NCBI GenBank assembly: GCA_963820415.1
Contig: CAWFZT010000005.1
Span: 1-64,000 of the forward strand
Length of the DNA: 64,000 nucleotides
Direction: 5' to 3'
Source: CAWFZT01 sp963820415
GTDB lineage: Bacteria; Chloroflexota; Anaerolineae; Anaerolineales; Anaerolineaceae
Part shown: positions 60,299 to 64,000 of the stretch, one piece after another
Position numbering within the stretch: position 1 is the stretch's first letter
How the letters are laid out: every line of letters begins with the position of its first letter
Translations under genes and position numbers: made by a program
The notes under the pieces: generated by a model
Database searches by the model: none
The model's input: only the letters and a program-made list of their open reading frames with translations
What the model was told of the DNA's origin: nothing

Positions 60299-61900
60299 AT
60301 GCTTGTTCTTCTGCCGATATTTGTTTTATTAATTACCGCCCTGGCCATCCTGATTTTGCAGTGGATTCGGCCGGCTTTTGGCTTTTCGTGGATAATTGCA
60401 GCTTTAAGCTCGATCGCGTCCTGGGGGATACTCCTTGCCTGTCATTGGCATCCGCCAGCTCCTTTTATCGTGCAAAACTGGATTCCCGTGCGAGGGTTTA
60501 TTTCCAATCTATCCTTTGAGATCGACAATAATTCATGGCCTTACGGGATCAGCCTGGTTTCATTGGTGGTGGGTGCGGTGCTGACGGCTGGGGCCAGGCT
60601 TCAACACCGCTCAAACCCGATCGTATGGGCCGGCAGCCTGGCGATAACTTCAGTGGGACTGTTGGGTACGTTTGCTACAAGCCCACTGGCCCTGCTGCTG
60701 GCCTGGAGCTCAATCGACCTGTTTGAGCTGGCCATCATGCTGGGTAGTAGCCAGGTCAGCCGGCTGAACCAGCAGGCAGTCATCGCTTTTTCAGCCCGGG
60801 TGGCTGGCAGTTTTTTGGTAATATTAGCCATGGCAGTCAGTTATACTCAAAATGTGACGTTGACGCTTGATACGGTACCCGCCGGAGCAGGTATTTTTCT
60901 GCTGGTAGCTGCTGGCCTGCGACTGGGAGTGCTGCCGCTTCACTTGCCTTATCCCCAAGAAGTGCTGATGCGGAGGGGCATGGGCAATATGTTGAGAATG
61001 GTCGCACCCGCTTCCAGCCTGGTGATCCTGGCGCGCCTGCCAGGCAGCGCAGTTCCCTCCGCATGGGCGCCTTACCTGCTGGTTTTTACCGGGCTTTCCG
61101 TGATTTATGGGGGAGTCATGTGGCTAACGGCTGAAGATGAGGTCAAAGGGAGACCTTATTGGATCATTGCACTGGCCGGAATGGCAATCTCCTGTGTGAT
61201 TCAAGGAAAGCCTGCAGCCAGCCTGGCCTGGGGTGTGGCTCTGCTGCTTTCCGGCGGCGCGCTGTTCCTGTTCTCAGCCCGGCGGGTCCGGATTCTATTT
61301 ATCCTGGCTCTGGGAGTGTTAGGTTTGACCGGTCTGCCGTTTACTCCGGCTGCCAGTGGCTGGGCAGGTCTGCTTACCCCTCCTTTTGATTTACTGGATG
61401 GCATTTTTATCCTGGCATTGCCCCTATTGATCGTCGGCTACGTCCGCCATGCGTTGCGCGCCGGGGATGCCCTGGAATCACTCGATCGTTGGATCCAGAT
61501 TGTTTACCCCCTCGGATTGATGCTGGTGGCTGGCACGCTGTGGCTGGTTGGCGTGTTTGGCTGGCCAGGGTCATTGACTGCCGGCGTGTGGTGGGGTAGC
61601 CTCTCTTCGGCTGTCCTGGCAACCGGAGGATGGCTGTGGTTAAGATTTTCCAGCCGTATCCGCATAACCCAGGCCAGGCCCCCAGGCTGGTTTGTTCTGC
61701 TTATCCAACAAAGCCGGGATGGTCTGGCAGCTTTTTTTCGTCTGGAATGGGCTTACCAGTTGTTTGGATTTATCTTCCAACTTGTGCAGCGAATAGTCCA
61801 ATTGATAACTACCATCCTGGAGGGAGATGGCGGCGTACTTTGGGTACTTTTACTTTTAGCGCTGTTGGTGTCATTAATCCAGGCTGGGGTGAGGCCGTGA
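60299..61900 (+). CDS. Proton-conducting membrane subunit (NuoL/M/N- or Mrp-like)
   Basis: A 533-residue hydrophobic protein with about 13-14 helices, similar to the antiporter-like subunits of complex I and Mrp antiporters. The conserved helix break and charged residues are partly visible (GLRLGVLPLHLPYPQEVLMRRG, and a Lys/Arg-rich loop following), though it is divergent. It starts a three-gene membrane operon (next genes at 61897 and 62487). No NADH-binding or iron-sulfur subunits are in the window; they may lie beyond 64 kb. It could belong to a membrane-bound hydrogenase, a short complex I or a cation antiporter. Confidence 0.7.
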   Translation: MLVLLPIFVLLITALAILILQWIRPAFGFSWIIAALSSIASWGILLACHWHPPAPFIVQNWIPVRGFISNLSFEIDNNSWPYGISLVSLVVGAVLTAGARLQHRSNPIVWAGSLAITSVGLLGTFATSPLALLLAWSSIDLFELAIMLGSSQVSRLNQQAVIAFSARVAGSFLVILAMAVSYTQNVTLTLDTVPAGAGIFLLVAAGLRLGVLPLHLPYPQEVLMRRGMGNMLRMVAPASSLVILARLPGSAVPSAWAPYLLVFTGLSVIYGGVMWLTAEDEVKGRPYWIIALAGMAISCVIQGKPAASLAWGVALLLSGGALFLFSARRVRILFILALGVLGLTGLPFTPAASGWAGLLTPPFDLLDGIFILALPLLIVGYVRHALRAGDALESLDRWIQIVYPLGLMLVAGTLWLVGVFGWPGSLTAGVWWGSLSSAVLATGGWLWLRFSSRIRITQARPPGWFVLLIQQSRDGLAAFFRLEWAYQLFGFIFQLVQRIVQLITTILEGDGGVLWVLLLLALLVSLIQAGVRP

Positions 61901-62490
61901 TCTTTCAGCAAATGGCCATCATTCCTTTCCTCCTGGTAGCCGGTTCCTCGTTGTTGGTATTGGTCAGCCAGAACTGGCGCAGGTCGATCCTGGCCTTTTC
62001 GGTTCAATATCTGGGTGTATTTTGGCTGATTGCCCTTTCCTGGCCGGTCGAACTGGCTATCGTTAAGCTGGTGGTAGGCTGGGTGTCTGGAGCGGTTTTG
62101 GGAGCCTCTCAACTCCCAGAAACCGGCCAAGACCGCGGTAGCCGGTCGAGTCAAATCTTTCGCTCTCTCGCAGCCATTTTTGTTTTCATCCTCGCCTTCA
62201 CTACCTATCCCTTTCTGGCAACCTGGATAAACGCACGACCTGAAATCTTGCAAGGAGGCCTGGTCCTGATTGGGATTGGCTTGCTGCAATTGGGTATGAC
62301 CACTCACTCGCTGCGCGTGGTTCTGGGACTGCTTACCGTGCTCTCCGGATTTGAGATCATTTATTCTGCGGTGGAGACCTCAGTATTGGTCACCGGAATG
62401 CTGGCAGTCGTGACCCTGGGCCTGGCGCTGGTTGGGTCTTACCTGCTAAACGTAACTTCGATGGACGAACCGGCTGAGGAAATCAAGTGA
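61897..62490 (+). CDS. Small multi-pass membrane subunit of the Nuo-like operon
   Basis: About 197 residues with five or six hydrophobic helices and a short polar end. The probable start is GTG at 61897, which overlaps the stop of the previous gene (GTGA); an ATG at 61912 is possible. The frame is open further upstream to 61630 but that part lacks hydrophobic pattern and overlaps the first subunit. Its position between two antiporter-like subunits suggests a NuoJ/K- or MrpC-like role, but similarity is weak. The stop overlaps the start of the next gene by 4 bp. Confidence 0.6.
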   Translation: MIFQQMAIIPFLLVAGSSLLVLVSQNWRRSILAFSVQYLGVFWLIALSWPVELAIVKLVVGWVSGAVLGASQLPETGQDRGSRSSQIFRSLAAIFVFILAFTTYPFLATWINARPEILQGGLVLIGIGLLQLGMTTHSLRVVLGLLTVLSGFEIIYSAVETSVLVTGMLAVVTLGLALVGSYLLNVTSMDEPAEEIK

Positions 62491-63898
62491 ACGCGCCGTT
62501 GATTTGGATGGTTTCCCCTTTGATCATCGCCGTGGTTTTTTGGTTACTGCAAAGGCGGGTTACACTGGTGATTGTCCTTTCAACGGCGCTGTGCGCGCTG
62601 CTGGCGCTGCTCGCCTGGGCCGTTCCGATCGCCAGCGCGGTGAAACTTGGCCCGTGGTCCTTCGAAGTGCAATCTTCGTTAACTGTGCTGGGTCGTCGAT
62701 TCGTACTCGATCCAGGCGACCGATCTTTTCTGGCATTGATCTATGGAATTGGCGCCTTCTGGTTTTTTGGCACTCGAATAGCTGGAGCTCACCGGCACTT
62801 TATCCCTATCGGGATGGCGGTACTCGCTTTAATGGTGGCTGCCATGGCAGTTGACCCATTCCTTTACGCCGCCCTGGTGGTGGAAATAGCCGTCCTACTG
62901 AGCATTCCCATGCTTGTTCCCCCCGGTCGTGTAGTGGGACAGGGGATCGCGCGCTGATTTAATTTTCCAGACCCTGGCACTTGCCCTTCTTGCTATTTGC
63001 CGGTTGGGCGGCTGCCGGGGTGGAAGCCAATCCAACCGACTCCCGACTGCTCTTGCAGGCTGTGGTATTCCTGGGCCTGGGGTTTGCCTTCTGGCTGGCT
63101 ATTTTCCCATTTTATACCTGGGTGCCCCTTTTGAGCCAGGAAAGCCACGCCTACGAGACCGGGTTTATTTTAGGTCTGCTCCCTTCGGTGATGTTGTTAT
63201 TGATGCTGAAATTTTTGGATAACTTTGCCTGGCTGCGAGCTTACCCGCTTATGCCAGTAGGCCTGCAACTTTGTGGAGCTTTGATGGTGGTCACTGCTGG
63301 CATCTGGGCGGCTTTCCAGAAGACCCTCCCCAGGTTGTTCGGATACGCGGTTATCATGGAGAGCGGGTTTGCACTGTTATCGATCAGCCTACAATCTCAG
63401 GCGGGGTTAGAGGCTTTTGCCGTTTCGCTGTTTCCGCGCATGCTCGCGTTGGCCCTGTGGGCGCTGGCGTCGTCTGCGTTAGTGCAGGAAGGCATCTCAG
63501 CCGATTTCGACGGGATAAGAGGACAGTTCCGGCGCTATCCCTTAATTTCCAGCGGTTTGGTGCTGGCGTATTTCTCCCTGGCCGGCTTACCGCTGCTGGG
63601 TGGTTTCCCGACTCGCCTGGTTTTATTGGAAAATCTTGCCCAGAAATCGATGGCAATTATGTTGTGGGTCCTGCTGGGAAATGTGGGATTCTTATTGAGT
63701 GGATTGCGCATGTTAGCCATGCTCGTTACCTGGTCAGCCAGGTATGGCAACCAGGAAAACTGGGAAATCAACGAAAAATGGCCTCAAGCAGCCTTAATTG
63801 TCATTGGCGCTGCCGGACTGCTGTTGATCGGCGTATTTCCCGGGTTTTTCCTTTCGGGATTGCTTAACATTTTACTGTCATTCAATCATCTGTTTTAG
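62487..63898 (+). pseudogene. NuoN/M-like proton-conducting subunit (frameshifted)
   Basis: Two frames, 62487-62957 and 62981-63898, make one antiporter-like subunit of about 470 residues. The second part has FPFYTWVPLLSQESHAYETG, SGFALLSIS and LAGLPLLGGFPTRLVLLENL, all typical of NuoL/M/N proteins. Between them the intermediate frame reads LIFQTLAL, so two one-base shifts (about 62948-62957 and 62978-62982) are needed to join them. Either two assembly indels or real decay. Translationally coupled to the preceding gene. The last 100 bp of the window hold no further gene. Confidence 0.7.
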
Positions 63899-64000
63899 GT
63901 TAAATTTTAAGTAAATGATATCTCAGCGATAAGCCGGCCCTTTGGGCGTATTAGGAATTACATTGCAGGGTCATCCGATTTTTGAATGAAACATGCCGGG

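Overview
The window is a 64 kb piece of a bacterial chromosome, most likely an uncultured or little-studied member of the Chloroflexota (class Anaerolineae). That placement is inferred from the protein repertoire: lipoproteins with long Pro/Thr linkers, BMP-type ABC importers, LysM and SH3 lipoproteins, many GAF-domain sensors and a CpaE-like receiver-ATPase. It also rests on a moderately GC-rich composition. No rRNA is present to confirm it. Two tRNA genes are present, an initiator tRNA-fMet and a tRNA-Leu(CAG). Dispersed palindromic repeats punctuate the intergenic spaces.

Layout. 0-4.5 kb is an AT-richer patch of small DUF4386/DUF6326-type membrane proteins, with a decayed duplicate, ending in a zinc-independent quinone oxidoreductase/alcohol dehydrogenase. 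4.8-13.7 kb holds tRNA-fMet, an M23 peptidase, a URO-D family protein, a GH78 glycosidase, a cell-wall amidase, RNase HI, a nucleotidyltransferase, a SIMPL lipoprotein and a fragment of a Gfo/Idh/MocA oxidoreductase. 13.7-28.7 kb holds a D-threonine-aldolase-like PLP enzyme, an ABC-F protein preceded by an apparent attenuation leader, an SH3 lipoprotein, a CpaE-like protein, a sirtuin, MutL, a HAD phosphatase, S41 and HtrA proteases, an LPG-synthase-like membrane protein, TilS and a catalytically degenerate tyrosine recombinase. 28.7-39 kb is signalling and envelope: LCP protein, LysM protein, a histidine-kinase-like protein lacking the phospho-acceptor histidine, tRNA-Leu, an FtsB-like protein, an RsbV-RsbW-(six GAF)-SpoIIE phosphatase partner-switching module, and FolD.

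39.9-60.2 kb is the most interesting part. It is a long same-strand cluster that reads as a purine/ureide (hydantoin) salvage-to-energy system: an 8-oxoguanine-deaminase/SsnA-like amidohydrolase, adenine deaminase, a GntR-UTRA regulator, two carbamoyltransferases of different types, carbamate kinase, a complete BMP-type purine-nucleoside-like ABC importer, two unusual fold-type-II PLP enzymes, an uncharacterised 191-aa protein and a dihydropyrimidinase/hydantoinase. It recalls the ygeW-ssnA-hydA-arcC urate/purine clusters of gut anaerobes, but no xanthine dehydrogenase, YgfK or YgeY is in the window and the gene set is different. The logic would be import, deamination, ring opening, transfer of the carbamoyl group to phosphate and ATP formation by carbamate kinase, with the PLP enzymes handling the amino-acid product.

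60.3-63.9 kb is an operon of proton-channel-like (NuoL/M/N-type) membrane subunits without visible peripheral partners.

Several otherwise conserved genes are split by one-base shifts (M23, S41, GAF/SpoIIE, first carbamoyltransferase, BMP lipoprotein, last Nuo-like gene), some at short homopolymers. Assembly indels are the simplest explanation. Several genes have a TATAAT-like box 6-7 nt before the start codon and no Shine-Dalgarno, which points to leaderless transcripts.
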